Assembly (NCBI GenBank): GCA_009760855.2
Contig: WPIO01000001.1
Location: 11,047,501-11,109,500, forward strand
Direction of reading: 5' to 3'
Length of the DNA stretch: 62,000 bases
Source of the DNA: Cristatella mucedo
Lineage: Eukaryota > Bryozoa > Phylactolaemata > Cristatellidae
Positions 13,152 to 56,774 of this stretch are shown in pieces. The notes below the pieces were generated by a model. That model was not told where the DNA came from, made no database searches, and was given only the letters and a program-made list of their open reading frames with translations. Positions within the stretch are counted from its first letter, which is position 1. Each line of letters starts with the position of its first letter. A program made the translations under genes and the position numbers.

Positions 13152-13283
13152 GGTAATCTCTCTACAAAATCTCTACAAAAAAGGCAGCAAGGGCTTGAGC
13201 TTGAGCTTGAGAGCAAGGACTGGAAGAAGAAATTCGTCACACTGACCGACGACGGCAAACTGGTCGAGCATCCGAGCCTGCAC
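13152..13283 (+). CDS. Exon encoding the start of an AGAP-type PH domain
   Basis: A long pyrimidine tract (cttctcttcttttctttctcgtctttccag) precedes an exon open in phase 0. It encodes a Gly-x-Leu opening, then ESKDWKKKFVTLTDDGKL and EHPSLH. The DWKKK-(F/Y)VTL-x-DDG-x-L...HPSLH string is the first half of the PH domain of AGAP (centaurin-gamma) Arf GTPase-activating proteins. A gtgaat donor at 13,284 is suggested because the family similarity stops there; the frame stays open to a stop at 13,559. A GCTTGA hexamer repeat sits inside the exon. No GTPase-like, ArfGAP or ankyrin exon is visible anywhere in the window, so this may be part of a gene reaching beyond the left edge, or an orphaned fragment. 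Confidence 0.6.
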
Positions 13284-13675
13284 GTGAATGAGCAAGTCGG
13301 CCACCCTGGTGCTGGCCGCTGCTCGCGCTGGCTGCTACCAGCTCTTGGGCCCGGCGCATCCAATGTTACTGTTCAATATTTACTCTACCCTAATGCTACT
13401 TTTCCAGTGGGGCTAGAGGCCACATTGGTAGGCGAGGTCGTCCTGAAGAGTTTTACATCGAGACAGCAGCCTACAACGCTGTTTGCATTTGAATCAGCAG
13501 CCGACCAACCTACGACCTCTCAGCACTGCGCATTCTATCGACTCAAGGGCTTGCGTTAATAGCTACAGCTACTAAAATGCAATCGCCGGATGTATCTTCA
13601 TCTGAGGTAAGAGCACCTAATGACAACACCCTGTGTGTGTAAGTTTGAGTATGTGTGAGTGTGTATCAGTTGCAT

Positions 13676-13775
13676 TAGCTTATTATTTATTTTTAATTTT
13701 ATTTATTGTATTTTATTGTATTATTATATTTTATTTATATATCTATTTTATTTTTTATTTATTTATTTATTAGTA
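13676..13775. repeat. AT-rich TTTA/TATT low-complexity tract
   Basis: Repeated attta/ttatt words just downstream of the AGAP-like frame. Confidence 0.85.
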
Positions 13776-14872
13776 CCAGAGCTGTACCGTTGCAAAAAGC
13801 CCGCTCGCAGAGCCAGTGGGATAGTTATCCTTCCAGTGCGACCGCGCGAAGTCTTACTCGGCTTGTACGTGGAAGGGTGCGATTATGCGTTCTGCCATTT
13901 TCTCCTAAGGTGGAGGATTGGCAGCTCCAATCGAATAAATGACCTAAAGTGGGCCGAGCACCGGAAGTTAAAAATATAGGCGCCCAAGAGCTGAATGCAT
14001 TTTCGCTGAGGCTACGCCGTTCTTTGGCAATTCGACACCCAATATATATATATATATAATATTACTACAATACGACTAGCCGAACATCCTAATGAGGAGA
14101 AAGCGAAGAGAACGGCGTGCATCTCTACGAAATAAGCGACCTTGTTGTAAGGTGAATACGAGCCTGATGACGCAAAACGGTGAAATGCACCCGACGGAAA
14201 GCTCCGATGCAAATATGCATGTCCACTGGCTAGGTGTACACTAGGCTGAAAAAGTTGTATTTCGGACGTGTGCTCACCCGGGCCGGCACGCTGTAGCCAA
14301 CTCCATAGCACCCTTGCCTCGGCCATTACGTACATTATCCATTTCAAAGGACCCAGCAACAAATATACGATCAAAGCGCGAGGTCGTAAAGAGACATCAA
14401 AGGGCAGCAGCCCAAATCAAAGACCGTTAATCAGTGGCTCGCCAACCAGTACAAATTAAAGGACCATACATATAGCATAGAGCGGAGCGTCGGAGATATA
14501 GAGCAATAGAGCATCAAGCAAGACTTAATACGCTACAAAACTGCGCCGAAAGTTTTCCTTAAGGAAGGCTCTCGTGTGCCACCAGCCTTCCAAGCTGTAC
14601 ACATTGCCTTCGTATGTCTGCACAACTCAGCCGTGCTCAACTTCTGATGCTCTCGAGGAGCCAGGCAAACATTTGGAAAAAGTATTGGCATACCAACCAA
14701 TAGTCTACCCACTAGACTCCTCGCAATGCAACCGATGCTCAGTCAGCTTCTCTTGGGAAGAGAGGGTCGGCTGGACACATTCCGGGACCAGTCTTCCGGG
14801 AGACCCTCCACAACAGCGAGCCCATTCATTAATTTTAGTATCCCATAACCTCGGCGGTCAGTATGGCCTATA

Positions 14873-16020
14873 TTAATAATAAAAATAATACATTCGATAT
14901 AGAGCCTCAGATAACTCATTCTCTTTCTAAGCACTTTAAATTTTACTATCAAGGAAGCACGATCGAATGGTTAGTGGTAGCCTGTTCAATAACAACAAGA
15001 ATAGCATGGTTAAGGGTGCCGCCCACACGCTGATCATGCAAATATGGTTAGTGGCAGCATGCACAGTGTCAGTACGTATAAGCACGTAAAGGATTACTCA
15101 CATGGACCCACTAAATGCTGTGATAAATAGATGCGTTTTTAGTTCTTCTAAATGTGGTCAAGTCGGGGATGTAGTGAAGAAAGTCGGAAGTAAGTTCCAG
15201 GCTTTGGGAGCATACGAAATAAACGCACGGTCTCAAAAGGATCTGAGGTTCGTAGGAGGTATAGATAAGCGATTAGATTCTGAAAAGCATGTGGAACGAG
15301 GCTTAGCCTGGTGGGGGAATAGATCTGATAGTTAGGCTGGAGCCAAAGAATGAAAGGACCTAAAAGTGAGCGACGAAACCATGAAGACGATGCGTTGCTT
15401 GACTGGTAGCCAGTGCAGGTCGGCGAGAAGTGATTGATGTGGCAACTGTGACGCTCACGACAGATAAGCATAGCTGCAGAGTTTTGCACAAGCCGGAAGC
15501 GCTTGATCGCACAGGCCGGTAGACTAGAAAGTAGTGAGTTACAGAAATCGAGACGAAATGTCACAAATGATAGACCAATTTAGATTTGGTATCCCTGTTT
15601 AAACAAGCCCGAATTTTAGCAATTTTATGCAGCTGAAAGTAGGCAGACTTGACTGTGGAGCTTATGTGTCGGCTAAGGGAAGGTCGCTTTGGAACAGGAC
15701 GCCTAGATTTCGGGCCGAGTCAACAGAACATGCTGACAGAGCCGATTGTGAGAGTTAAACTTTCCAGTTTCTGAATAGCACTTGGTTTGCCCATAACTAG
15801 GAAGTTGGTTTGATTATCATTCAATTTAAGAAAGTTTGCTGCCATCCATGTGCTGATGTTATCAATACTTTCGGCAAGGAAGTTGAGAGAATTCGACGTG
15901 CTGGAGGGCTGGAAGGGATCAAGGCGTAGACACAGCACTAGTGCCCGCATCACTTCTACCGACGATTTGCAATAAACAGCTGCGTTGCCTGTACGGTCTT
16001 CTAGCGCGTGCGATTGCTTA
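14873..16020 (-). mobile_element. LINE-A, copy 3, longest copy (RT thumb region included)
   Basis: Begins at an ATT-type tail and runs further 5' than other copies. Besides the C-terminal part, the minus strand encodes DNISTWMAANFLKLNDNQTN and LTLTIGSV, the segment C-terminal to the polymerase core in L2/CR1 elements. Frameshifts and stops break the frame, so it is inactive. Confidence 0.82.
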
Positions 16021-17060
16021 CACATTCATAGCTAGCGTGCCGCTTTACTAGTGGCATTTTCATTGGTGGATTCGGTCGGCTTCGATGCTTCTTGTCAACC
16101 GGCGGAGAGGTGAGCGCATTTGAAGGCGAGCGTAAAGCTGAGTAATTCTTACCTAGTATAAATGCTACCCAGTCGCAACCGACATGGGGCGCCGACTAGG
16201 CACGCTGTATTGGGATAGGACCCGCGATCGAGGCCTGCACTTCCGATCTGGGCCAGGTTCGATCGGACGCAGAGAGGTAGGTAGCTAGAGTCCCACAATC
16301 ACTAACAGAGCTGCTGAGTCGCATCGACTTCCCGCGAGGAAAGCCGCAACGCGGAATTCGCCGAGTGAGCATGATAATAGAAGTCATCCCGTCGGGTCGC
16401 TTGGTAACGGGCTGCGGGGCCGCCGCAACGCCGACTCGAGGCTTTTTGCAATAGGCTAGCAGCGGCTTGATCTCCGAAGGATTGCACAGGTGCAGGCTTC
16501 CGAGGCGCACTGAGCGCGTGCTCGCAGGTATGCCGACATTAGCAGAAACACGGCAGCGATGAAGAACGCTCATACCTTAACACATAAAGTCCTTATCTAT
16601 AACGCAGACGTCAGCAGCGGGTGGTACTGGCGTTCTACAGCGGCCATGGTGTACGCCGACGGGTCCTTGGCCTGGAGTTCAAATGCCAGCGCCCAGTTTA
16701 CAACTGTCTGCCTATCTCATGGTGCCGGCTTTTAAAAGGCCCCAGGCATAGATTATCACACAATCGTGAACAACTATATACCAACTTACCAGCCATAATC
16801 CGGCTGGTTTAGCTGGCCCGTCGCCGTTTAAACTTTCCATACTTCCTAGTACCAACAGACCGACGGTTAAGCTAAATAAGCTTAGGTAAAAACCTATACA
16901 CGCCTATTGCTGTTAGGGAAGTGTAACCACGGGCATTGAGGCTGGGGAAGGGAATATGTGCAGGCCCTTGCCGACCGACCCGAAAGGGCTCTAACCACGG
17001 AAGACTAGCCGCTGCCCAGTCCGGAGTCGCGTCAGCTACACTAACACACTCCTACAATAA
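16021..17060. other. Unassigned stretch
   Basis: I see no gene or repeat here that I can name. A minus-strand open frame (16,196-16,573) lacks splice support and family resemblance. Confidence 0.4.
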
Positions 17061-17061
17061 A

Positions 17062-17213
17062 TATAATTCATTTGTGTAGTGCTCTAAAAGAACTTAATCT
17101 CTATTTCTGCGCTACATATATGCCACGGGGCTCGAGCCCACGACCTAGGTACGAACGCATTTCCCTTGACCTTGGTTAAAGGTACGCACCTTAACCATTG
17201 GACCAAAGCAGAA
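17062..17213 (-). mobile_element. SINE-1 copy
   Basis: Antisense copy: tail-derived taatctctatt, then the B-box-like gggctcgagccc and a degenerate A box near 17,200. A short insertion separates the two boxes. Confidence 0.65.
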
Positions 17214-20200
17214 CTGGCGGGTTAGTGCTGAGCAAAATAATTGCTCCCGACGTATGCCAGCTAGTTTGCCTTGGGGTCAGAATGCGGGTACTTAACCGGT
17301 TGGTACGTCACATTCAGTTGAGAAAGCAGACTTTACTGCGGCCTCGGGCTAACTGTTGCTACGATCAAGTATCACCAGTACATAGTCTCCCGTCTGCTGA
17401 GCAGTAGAATTGTTTTGACTACCACCTTACTATCTGGGGACCGGCAGCTCTTCTCTTCTGCCGAGATTCCCAGGCTCGAAAGGATCTCCGAGAATTATCA
17501 GTAGGTATCTTGAAAATAGTTGAATTGATCGGCTGAAGCCAGAGAATGAAACTGCCTATTGGACAACAGTACAGTAGTTTTTCGGATCACATCCTTATTT
17601 AACGAAATGAGGACTGACATCTTTCCGCTAATAATGCAAGAAGGCAACTCAAGGAAGAGTCACGTCTCAACAGAGACACAGAGTTTACAAGAGAAAGTGG
17701 CCAGAAGGACTAATTAAGCTTTGCATCAGAAGTGTAGCAGTGTATAGTAAGTAGGTGTGTAGCAGCGTGTAGGTATGGAGATGGACTTAATGCGCTAAAC
17801 TCGTCAGATTGTAATGTGGTTGAATGGACCATGTTCGTATGTTTAAGTAAGCTTACAGTAGTAGTTTCCATGTCCGTCCGTGTCTCTGAACAACACGGGA
17901 TGCCTTTTTCGGGCCTTAGCATACTGCCTCCAATCACCAATTGATCCGATGAAAGGGAATCTTCTGCCCAAGCGGCATGCCAGTATCTCCTTGCTTTTAC
18001 TGAAGCCCCGAGGCACGCAAAATTATTATGCTTACATAAACATATACTTGAATGCGTTAAAATATCTAAAGAAAGCAAATGTTTATTTGCTAAAATGACA
18101 GCCATATTTCCTATCTATACAATACTACAAAAGCGTTGCATACCGAAGCATAGGCAAGATGGAAAATTATAGTTTTTATTCTTCCAGGATTGAACCCACG
18201 ACCATAGGATTGCTGAAAACTAGTCTGATGGCAGTTTTGATCGGTGTGAGTGCACATGGCACACACAGCATACATGTACACACACCCAGATGCTAGTTCC
18301 TCGAATTAAATTATAGTTTAGGTATAATGAAAGGTTTTATGGACATACCGTGCTAACACTTCGAGATAACCGTATCGTCCATTCTAGCTTGCCTTTTCGA
18401 CTAGTTTGAAGAGTACAACACAACCATCAAATAGGGTAAGCAACATTTTAATGTACCAGGTGGCTTTAGAGATAGCATGCCACAGGCAACATTGGCAAAC
18501 TGAAGTCAATACGAGCTTACTACATGCTAAACAGCCGTCTTGATTACCGATGAGCCAAATCTAAACAAGAACATTAGCAGCAGTATCCAGTTCAGCTTCC
18601 TTATGACATGACACAATATCTCTCCTATGCAGGCCAAAGTTGACAGTAACCTTGACGTAGCAGTATCCGAATAACTTCAAGAAAATTGACGGTCTCAGTT
18701 ATGCCCAACTTCGGCGATGTTCTAGTAGCTGCTTTCGCTTAAAACTCCCATAGCCTTTGCTTGCACGTCGGCCATGCCAGCCAAGCCATGCAGCCACGGT
18801 AAGAAAGAGTGGGTCCATCGGCAACGACAAAGTCTGATGCAGCTAACAGATCCACGATTATAACCATTAGTTCGTTAAATTTACATGTAGCACACACAAA
18901 CACACATATATAGGTGCATATATACATAAATATATATTTTGGAAGGCTAAACAAGTCTGTAGTTTGCTTCCACAGAACTTCCAACTGTTTCAGAGAACTC
19001 CCTTTTACGCAAAGCGAAAACAAACCACTGACAATGGTCGCGGGCTTTTCTAACACATGTTCCAAGGATATCGAGGAACAACTGCATCTGCACTCTCAAG
19101 ATCTCCAAGGTTCTCCTTCGATCTCCATTAACTCGTGTGGTACACCATGTGGTCATATATTCAGTCGAAGAGTTCAGTTGAAGATTATACGCCAGCTGAT
19201 TGTAAGGTGAAAAGGGCAAAGGGCCTGACTTAGTATTCCTATTGCAATACACGGGATCTACGTAATCCACGACTAGTGGCACCCATTGATAGACTTGTAC
19301 TTTATCGATATTTACAACTTTGAACCTGAAAAAAGAAGCAACACACATAGGTTATGTTTGGCTCATGCTTTTTTCACGAAATCGGTAGCCGCCAGGCGTA
19401 ACTTCGCCAGGCCAAGCAGCTTGCGTTTAAAGTGAGAAAGTAGAGTGGCTGTTTGGATTGTCTTCAGTTTGCAACGGTTATAATTGGCTCATTGGCAGCC
19501 AAGAAATTGGTGGGATCGACTAGGTAGATATCTAAGGGACTGTACATGCAAACTTGTCACAATAAAAGTATAAAAAATCTATTCAGTAGGCAGAAGGACT
19601 AAGTTTGGTCTGCAGGGAAGGAGGCAGGCAAGAGTGCGGGATGAAGGGCATGTGATTTTTCCAGATTTTGCCTCGTTAAGTGCCACGAGGTAAGTGCAAG
19701 GATAGACTTTTAGGAAAGCAGGAGGGTTTCGTGAAACCTGGTGAGGATATGTGTTTACCTCAAACATAGCAATTACATGGACCAGACGGATCAGTGGCGG
19801 AAGCCAAAAATTGCTCAAAAAAGGCCAAAATATGCACAAAAAGATCCCAAAAATGTGCCAGTGGCCGCTGGTATTTTGCGTGCATTTGCATGCTTATCTA
19901 AGCAGTATCAAGCTGTATTAAGTTCTCTTAGGGTTCTATACAAAAGATATACTATTATATTATTAATACGATCTTCAAAAAATTCTGGAATCTGCTGACT
20001 GACACTTGCTACGGGTTTTGCACAGTAAAACTGTTATTAATAATAAATTTCAGGAATTACACAAATATCTATTATAATGTGCAGGAACAATTTAATTCAA
20101 TTTAAAAAACAACCAGATGTCATAACAGAGCAGAAAATATAAAGGTAAAATTCGAACAAAACTAAGAAGTGCACCTGGTATAAATATCATGGTACTTATT

Positions 20201-20320
20201 ACTTATAGTGTGAGAGAGGATCTTTAATTGGCCAAAAAGTCCTTGTACATAGAAAACAGGCTCTCAACATTGAAAATTCCACAAAGCATTGTACAGATAA
20301 AACAGTCGCCCAACATGTAA
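17214..20320. other. Intergenic DNA with one candidate exon
   Basis: Apart from the minus-strand candidate exon at 18,947-19,325 and a short SINE-1-like tail (agttctcttagggttctat) near 19,920-19,965, nothing recognisable was seen. Confidence 0.4.
18947..19325 (-). CDS. Possible 3' terminal exon, unknown protein
   Basis: A strong acceptor (gtgtgttgcttcttttttcag) is followed by 126 open codons to a TAG. The start (FKVVNIDKVQVYQWVPLVVD) faintly recalls the segment around KWVPV in BCL7 proteins, but no upstream BCL7 exon was found to the right, so no function is assigned. It lies downstream of shugoshin on the same strand. Confidence 0.22.
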
Positions 20321-20321
20321 T

Positions 20322-20640
20322 GTAATGTAATGTAATTTATCTCCGTCAGTAACTCCACAAAGTCAAAAAGACCATGTGGGTGTTACGCAGGAGAGTTTTG
20401 TATAGCGCACTCACAGCCTAAGCGGTTTTCGGTACGCATTCGGTAGCCAACAGACTTCGTCTCACGCAACAAAAAGAAAGTGGGAAACATAGCAGAGTTA
20501 GGAGAGCAGTTGAGGTAGTGAGTAGCATAGAAGTAGCAGTTCAGGACCGCTGAAAAAGATGTGCCATAGTCGGCAGTTGGAGAGTAGATGTCGTTGCGTA
20601 ACATAAATAATTTCACAAGGTATAGACACACCCGAGAGCA
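20322..20640 (-). mobile_element. LINE-B (CR1-like) 3' fragment, copy 1
   Basis: Closely matches the copy at 29.45 kb. On the minus strand it encodes TADYGTSFSAVLNCYFYATH, the C-terminal end of a CR1-type reverse-transcriptase protein. It carries taatgtaatgtaatgtaa repeats at its 3' end. Confidence 0.7.
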
Positions 20641-21207
20641 ATCCGGTACAGTAGGGGCAGCCACGAGCTCTGCGCTCTCCACCAAACTACTACCATACTC
20701 TCGAGGGCATGGCTGACGTTTGATGGCACTTACTTTAGCCATTTGGAACTTTGCACTGACCTAAGGTCAAGAATATTTTGTTCATTCTCTTTTTTTGAGC
20801 AGCACGAACTGCCTCGGGTCAAGAATGCAGCACAGGCCTATAATAGGGCACTAGGCTTGATTAGGCTTTGAAGTGGCCAAGATTTTTTTTTGACTTGCTG
20901 TATACATTACGAAAAAAGGTAGACGCAGGGGGTCCTCTCAAGGTCTGACATATTCTGCAACCGACCCAGAACTTGCTCATCGAGCCCTTCCATCCAAGTA
21001 TCAGCAGCTGCATCAAAATAAAACTGCAAGTATACGCAGCTAAAAATCGGAGACTCAAGAAAAATTGCTGGCAACTTCATCTTCTGCAAAGTGTCATAGA
21101 ATTCCTAAGTGTGCTCAACTACCATAAGAGCTTGAGCCTATGATACGTTAGGTCTGTCTCTCAGAACCATCTTACAATTTTTCCAGGACTCAGTCTCATT
21201 CACATCA

Positions 21208-21269
21208 GTAAAAGAGATTGCAGCAACTGAATCAGATGCCTCTGATTCAGTTGCTGCAATATCTTTTAC
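21208..21269. repeat. 29-base inverted repeat with 4-base loop
   Basis: Arms 21,208-21,236 and 21,241-21,269 are complementary with one mismatch around the loop tgcc, giving a near-perfect hairpin. Confidence 0.9.
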
Positions 21270-21833
21270 CGTGGACTACACAATTATCTTCAAGGAACAC
21301 TATCTTCATGACGAATAACGTCAAGCTCAGCTCATATTGGGAGAGCTAACTCGTAAACCGGCACACTAGGGCTACGAGGCACAGTCTCTGAACTAATGCT
21401 ACACAAATGAGTCTAAAACTAAACAAACACGATTTAACTCTGAGTGTGTAGAGATATTAGTCATATTACTCTTTCCTTTAGCACTTATTCTTTGGCAGTT
21501 CTCCTTTGAAGCCACGTGCTCGACACACCTATCGGCTGCCGATATAGCTGCACTTGCTCTCTTTTGGCAGAGTTTCGGTATAACTAGCTGTGGTTCAGTG
21601 ACGGCAAGATGTTCAAAATGGACACGCTGAGTTCCCATGCATCGGCAGCCACTGTACCAACTGGACGCTGTTGAAACAGGGTCTGCCGGCTGTAACTATG
21701 AGGGGTAGCAGCTACAAGGGTTCAAATTCAACGCTAACTACTTATTACTGCAGGGTAGGACCGAAGCGGTGGCCTAAAAAGAAAGTTATTTCAAAATTCT
21801 TACTGCGGTCAGCCAAAGGAGCAACCATCCTCA

Positions 21834-21863
21834 CTCCGATCACAGATTTTTCTGTGATCGGAG
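21834..21863. repeat. 13-base perfect inverted repeat
   Basis: ctccgatcacaga and its exact complement around a tttt loop; shorter complementary words (atcctcact, agtgagg) flank it. Confidence 0.85.
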
Positions 21864-22800
21864 CCAAAATCTGCCAAGAGTGAGGAGGATCTTCCAAAAG
21901 GGTGGATTCCGTCTCGCCCTAGCAATGAGGCATGAAAAACAGGAACAAGTGCTGAAATGATCTTCACACGACACCCCAGCCTAACCTTGGATTTCCCTAC
22001 GACATCACTAAGCAACTGCCAAAGCCATCCTGCTGTAATGTATGGGTCCTTTGGGTATCGCCATTTCCTAAACAACATTACATAAACCGATCACGGTAAA
22101 ACCAATGCCTTGCTACTTTACGCCTAGAAGTGATTAAAGTTAGACTACCCAAGTAGTGGGTAAAGTAGTAGTAGGTGGGTAAATTGGTCGATTCAGCTTA
22201 AGTGACTTCTTTCAAGTATACACTGCCAAGATGCGAATAAGAACGTGAGTTGATAATGCACAAGTGTACTGAAAAATCACTGTTTTGATACTGCTGCAGT
22301 GCATGCATAGAAAATGGAGGCAAGTCACTGCCGGGCAAGTCTTCCGGGTGACAGCACCGAGAACCTGCCTTTCCATGGACGGCACGGACGTGCTTGATAA
22401 ACCAGAGGCCAAGGTTTTGGAGGGTCTATATAGGCCTACGAAGTACCCAAACGAAACGATGCCTAACGTATTCGCGAGGACTTATACAAGTAAATATAAA
22501 TTAAAATCACACGATTCCCGAAAGAGAAACACCATGAGAAGGTGCAACATCGATAAGCAAGCCGGTGGCATTCCGCACGGTCAAGCACAGAGTTTGCCAC
22601 AGCGACTGCTATATTTTGCTCATGTTCAGACCGACAGTCAAAGTGGCAGCAGGTCACGGTTACACAGAGATAATTGAGCACGAGGAGGATTAGTAGATGG
22701 CCGGGCACTATGAGAAATAGTGCGACGACGATGAAGAGGACGCCAGGATGCTACCTTCAACGGTCCAGCCTAGCGTGGGGCAGAAACGAATTAATAACAA

Positions 22801-22945
22801 TAATACAATTCATTGGTATGGCGCCCTAAGTGAACTTAATAATCTCTATCCAGGCGCATCACATATGCCACGGGCTCGAGCCCACGACATCGGCCAGACC
22901 TTAGTCGGGGCGAGTACCTTAACCACTGTGCCAAACCAGCAAAGC
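22801..22945 (-). mobile_element. SINE-1 copy
   Basis: Antisense copy with gggctcgagccc and accttaaccactgtgcca; the tail adjoins aataataatac. Confidence 0.75.
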
Positions 22946-23218
22946 AACGAACGGCTGCAGGCACGCTCTGCTAGAGCGAATGCAGCCGTTTTCAGATGGA
23001 TTGCTGGCATCTTGGTGGCAATGCTAGTGGCAAGTCGGGCCTCCCAACATTCACTAGTGTTAATGAAACCTGTGAATCGATTTGTTTTTTCGAAACTACT
23101 AACTCGAAGACTCAGCCATAAACAAGACACAAATTCAGTGTACAAGTGCAAGCATATTCACGCATACAAACACGCGCGGGCAAGTGCAGGCACTGGTGTG
23201 CATTCCTTTGCAGCAAAT

Positions 23219-23286
23219 GCAAGGTGCCTTGAAAGAGATCGAGTTCTCTGAGGGTGCTATATCAAATGTATTATTATTATTATCAT
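23219..23286 (+). mobile_element. LINE-A 3' tail
   Basis: Reads gaaagagatcgagttctctg, then (ATT)n on the plus strand. Confidence 0.7.
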
Positions 23287-23289
23287 TAC

Positions 23290-24919
23290 TATAAACACAT
23301 ATAAACACACTTGTACATCCACATGAATAGGCACAGGCCATGCAAACTCTTTGAGCTCACCATAACGGGAATAGGTATTATTTAGGGATTCCGCATCCGA
23401 GGGTTGCTGATTGTATTAGAGGCTGGCATCTATCTCGTTGTTATTCCAATGCTGAAAAGCGTTTCCCCAGTACGCTCCTAAGCACACTCTTCTGTTTGAG
23501 GCAATATAATGTAGCTAATGTACACGAGCAACTCAACTAACGCGATAGATAAAGCAAACGATAAAAGTAAAAGGATAACAAATAGATGGAGCTGATAAGA
23601 ACCAAGTATAAGCTTGTGGTATCGACTACGTGGTAATTCAGTGATGTTGCAACCAGGTGCTGAAATCACCTAAGCCAGATAAAATTTGGAAAAGGGCAGC
23701 AGCATTATATCAGAGCTTCAAAAAAATCTCTTGGCTGTTCACCCAGATGAGCAGGAAGCAAAACTGAAAGGTTTTAACCTGTGGATGCTTCAGCCCAGAT
23801 CCCGATCCACCATCCAGGTCGCGATAAATCCACCTTTTCAATTTCTTATCGAACACTGTGAAAGCGGTTAGAAATCGGAGAGTGCTACATTAATCCGCCT
23901 GTCATTTCACTCATAATTATGTATGCAAATATGGAACAGTTTTCTGCTTCCTAAATAGCTTTTGCATACACACATTAGAACCGTACCGTGTTATGCTTGC
24001 ATCAAATAAGTAGAATGTGGCATTTGAAGAAGCTCTAGCATTTGCCATCTTAACGGATTCATTATGTTCTAAAAGCTCTTTGACCGTTTAAGATGTTCAA
24101 GCCCTTTGCCAGATGGGCCAAGATTATGCAGCACAGAAATTCAATCACAATACAAGTTCGCTTGGTAACTCTCAACAGCTCTTCACCTCTAAGGCAAAAA
24201 GCACTTAGTTTAGGATTAGCTTCAACACGTGTGCCATGCATGGCATTGGCACCGATTACTTCAGAAAATTCACTCAGAAAATGCCTGCCTACCTAAATTC
24301 TAGCCGAGCAACTCTATGACAAGTTGCTTTTCTGACAAATACATCGTTCTGTGCTACTTTCTATTCCAAGTTTATCGTGCCTTTCAGTGAGGACTGATCA
24401 AAGTGGTTTCATTATGTGACACAGCATCGCAGGTGTGGGAATGTCCAATACATTTTTGTGAGCCAAGGATACAATGCTACAGTATCACATAATAGACCAA
24501 AGACTAATATCTCAGGAGAACTACCAGAAGGTCTCATATACCTACCTACAACTACCTAGGTAGGTGAAATCAAAGAAGCAAAGTAGGTACAGAGAACCAG
24601 ATGCATCTCTTCAGAGGAGTACATACCACTACTCAGACAATGGTGGCTATTGTAACTGTCAGGGAATCAAAGTCGGTCTAGGGGCTGGTCCCTTCTTGCT
24701 TTGTCCCGGGGTGGCAGGCGGTAGGGGCTGTAGGATGCTCTCTGCCAGCCAATCACCACACATCATCATCAGGATCAGCCCAAAAAAGGAAATGCATGCA
24801 AGAACTTTGACACTAGTTCGTGTATAGTATGAGCGACCGATGCCTGCCAGTCCCGTGTGTGCGTGCGTGAGTAGATGAGAGCATGGGTATTCGTGTATGT
24901 GGCATGCATGTGAACTTGT

Positions 24920-25004
<85 letters not shown>

Positions 25005-25230
25005 AAGATGCACGACACATATTTTACATTCAGAGCGATCAATCACTCATAACGTGACCCCGATGGCTCAGTTATGATATCACGACATGGCATTAGGAAT
25101 ATTGGTTTTCGATCAATATAACAACCAACGTGAATTAATACAGTGACCATCACTGCAGGCGACAGTGCTAGGACCCGAAGAGTGTCCAAGACAATTGTGA
25201 TTTCGAAGGGTTGCCTACACTTATTTATCA
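23290..25230. other. Region 3' of shugoshin, no gene recognised
   Basis: Contains the (TG)n array and otherwise short open frames without domains. The shugoshin 3' UTR presumably occupies the first few hundred bases left of 25,231. Confidence 0.4.
24923..25000. repeat. (TG)n microsatellite
   Basis: About 38 TG units. Confidence 0.97.
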
Positions 25231-56369
<31,139 letters not shown>

Positions 56370-56700
56370 TGTGCTACTTGCACACGCCGACTTGCATGAA
56401 CTAGCGCCACAGTTCAAACTACGCGCGTCCTTGACATTGAATACCAGCCCCCCCCCCGCTGGTCATCCTTGACCTACGCCAATGAGTTCGCACTTCCGCC
56501 TTCCTGAGCGTCGCGAGCGTCGAGCTCCTTGAGCATCAAAAGCACCTTAAGTTTCTTGGCTCCATCGAACATATCGAGTATGGAGCTTCTTTGGCATAGC
56601 GGCGCTTTGCGTCTCAGATGTTTCAGAGTGTCCCAACCCCTTTATAAGGGCAACTCGCTAAGAGGGTTACGCCGAACGTAAGGGCTCGCAACTACTTCGC
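56370..56700 (-). promoter_or_regulatory. Shugoshin 5' region with possible CHR and CCAAT elements
   Basis: Immediately upstream of the start codon the minus strand reads TTTGAA at 56,413-56,418, 44-49 bases from the ATG. A CCAAT box (plus strand) lies at 56,479-56,483. TTTGAA is the CHR core bound by MuvB/DREAM, and CHR with CCAAT is common in G2/M promoters, which would suit a mitotic gene. Both are short motifs, so chance occurrence is possible. A C/G run sits at about 56,449-56,457. Confidence 0.3.
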
Positions 56701-56735
56701 ACCCCATTTAGCGCAGCGTAATATCAAGTTCACTC

Positions 56736-56737
<2 letters not shown>

Positions 56738-56774
<37 letters not shown>

